NCBI GenBank assembly: GCA_029007435.1
Contig: JAQXHU010000099.1
Span: 1 to 33,158 of the forward strand
DNA: 33,158 bases
Direction of reading: 5' to 3'
Source of the DNA: Bacteroidales bacterium
GTDB lineage: Bacteria; Bacteroidota; Bacteroidia; Bacteroidales; UBA932
Position 1 is the stretch's first letter. Every line of letters starts with the position of its first letter. The translations under genes and the position numbers were made by a program. Under the pieces are notes generated by a model. The model saw only the letters and a program-made list of their open reading frames with translations. It searched no databases and was not told the origin of the DNA. Positions 32,537 through 33,158 of this stretch are shown one piece after another.

Positions 32537-33158
32537 TTAATTCTGCAAGAAAACTTTCTCAACCAGCGCCTCGATTTTTGCATTGACCAGTTCAGGCTGC
32601 TCCATCTGGATGAAATGCCCGCAGGTGGTCAGTTCCGTGTAGTCCAGAGATGTGTACAAGGCCGTCATCTTTTCCCTGTTGTCGGGGTCAAGTCCGCTGT
32701 TCTGGGTGCAGATCACAGCTGTCGGGACGTCTATCCGGCTTCCGTCCCACCATTTTCTGTCAATGAGATTCCTCATTGTGCTTGAGGCGACGTGTTCCGG
32801 AGTTCCGGGCATCACGCTCATCGCATATCCGGTCACTTCTTCTGGAGTTTCCGGACCGGCGAGCGACTGTACAAATCCCTCTATTACATTGCGGCATTCC
32901 GGGCCCTCGAAACTGGAGGCGAATTCCTGGACTGCGGCCTCATAAGCGGGGTCTGCAGGCTCTGTGTAGAAGCAGTAAACCCCGTCAATGTCGCACAGCG
33001 CGCCTTTCCTTGAACCTGAAAGCAGTACCTGCCTGCATACCGGTGTGCCGAGACTGTGGCCCACAAGGACAATGTCTCCTGCCCCTGTCCTGTCCAAAAC
33101 GGCTGTCACTGCGTCCGCAAAATATTGCAATGTGTACTCCACGTGCGGTTTCCCGCTC
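32537..33158 (-). CDS. Alpha/beta hydrolase (5-prime end cut by the window edge)
   Basis: The open frame runs to the right edge (SGKPH before VEYTLQYFADAV), so the N-terminal strands and oxyanion region lie outside; a GTG at 33140-33142 is unlikely to be the start. Visible: the nucleophile elbow VLVGHSLGTP with the Ser of GHSLG, a cap region rich in Glu and Pro (FEGPECRNVIEGFVQSLAGPETPEEV), a likely catalytic Asp in NSGLDPDNREK, and the catalytic His in TTCGHFIQMEQPELV. The substrate cannot be inferred (esterase, lipase or lactonase are all possible). It converges with smpB, with 51 bases between the stops and no strong terminator there. Confidence 0.88.
   Translation of the reverse strand, partial: SGKPHVEYTLQYFADAVTAVLDRTGAGDIVLVGHSLGTPVCRQVLLSGSRKGALCDIDGVYCFYTEPADPAYEAAVQEFASSFEGPECRNVIEGFVQSLAGPETPEEVTGYAMSVMPGTPEHVASSTMRNLIDRKWWDGSRIDVPTAVICTQNSGLDPDNREKMTALYTSLDYTELTTCGHFIQMEQPELVNAKIEALVEKVFLQN

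Noticed and set aside
33140..33142. GTG as the start of the alpha/beta hydrolase
   Set aside because: The frame stays open to the window edge with sequence typical of the family before it, and the strands that normally precede the nucleophile elbow would be missing.
1..33158. CRISPR arrays, tRNA or rRNA genes, insertion sequences, prophage or attachment sites
   Set aside because: I looked through all intergenic stretches (none longer than about 250 bases) and found no direct repeat arrays, transposase or integrase genes, or cloverleaf-like sequences.

Overview
The window looks like a chromosome segment from a gut-type member of the Bacteroidota, most likely order Bacteroidales. The evidence is a SusC/SusD pair, many lipoprotein signal peptides, a GldH homologue, and promoters of the Bacteroidota type (TTTG, an 18-20 base spacer, then TAnnTTTG). 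The base composition looks near 50% G+C by eye, which is high for Bacteroides itself; I cannot name the genus. All complete genes are on the + strand. The only minus-strand gene is an alpha/beta hydrolase cut by the right edge.

Layout. (1) 1-3139: the last codons of a type I restriction specificity subunit (hsdS), followed without a gap by hsdR. (2) 3306-14396: a polysaccharide-utilisation-type locus: a lipoprotein aldose 1-epimerase, then a long structured leader, susC, susD, a GH89 alpha-N-acetylglucosaminidase, an unknown surface-type lipoprotein, and a GH29 alpha-L-fucosidase. Together these suggest uptake and trimming of fucosylated glycans capped with alpha-GlcNAc, such as mucin O-glycans; no regulator of the locus lies in the window. 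(3) 14480-15751: pgk with a textbook Bacteroidota promoter. (4) 15836-16939: an unrecognised exported protein with two tandem copies of a roughly 74-residue module. (5) 17006-18541: lgt and a ProX-type tRNA-editing protein. (6) 18724-24685: a tripartite RND efflux operon (TolC-like, membrane fusion lipoprotein, HAE1-type pump) ending in a small, His-containing protein that resembles PII-like regulators. (7) 24802-32485: thioredoxin, an outer-membrane barrel, a LOG-family hydrolase, a polyprenyl synthase, DNA polymerase III delta-prime, RicT/PSP1, GldH, TrmB, MiaA and SmpB. These are packed with gaps or overlaps of a few bases, and only smpB shows a clear promoter element of its own after trx. 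(8) 32537-33158: the partial alpha/beta hydrolase, convergent with smpB.

I saw no tRNA or rRNA gene, CRISPR array, insertion sequence or attachment site. The best candidates for undescribed biology are the RND-linked PII-like protein, the duplicated-module lipoprotein, the unknown lipoprotein in the GH89/GH29 locus with its repeat-rich susC leader, and the two-cluster cysteine layout of RicT.
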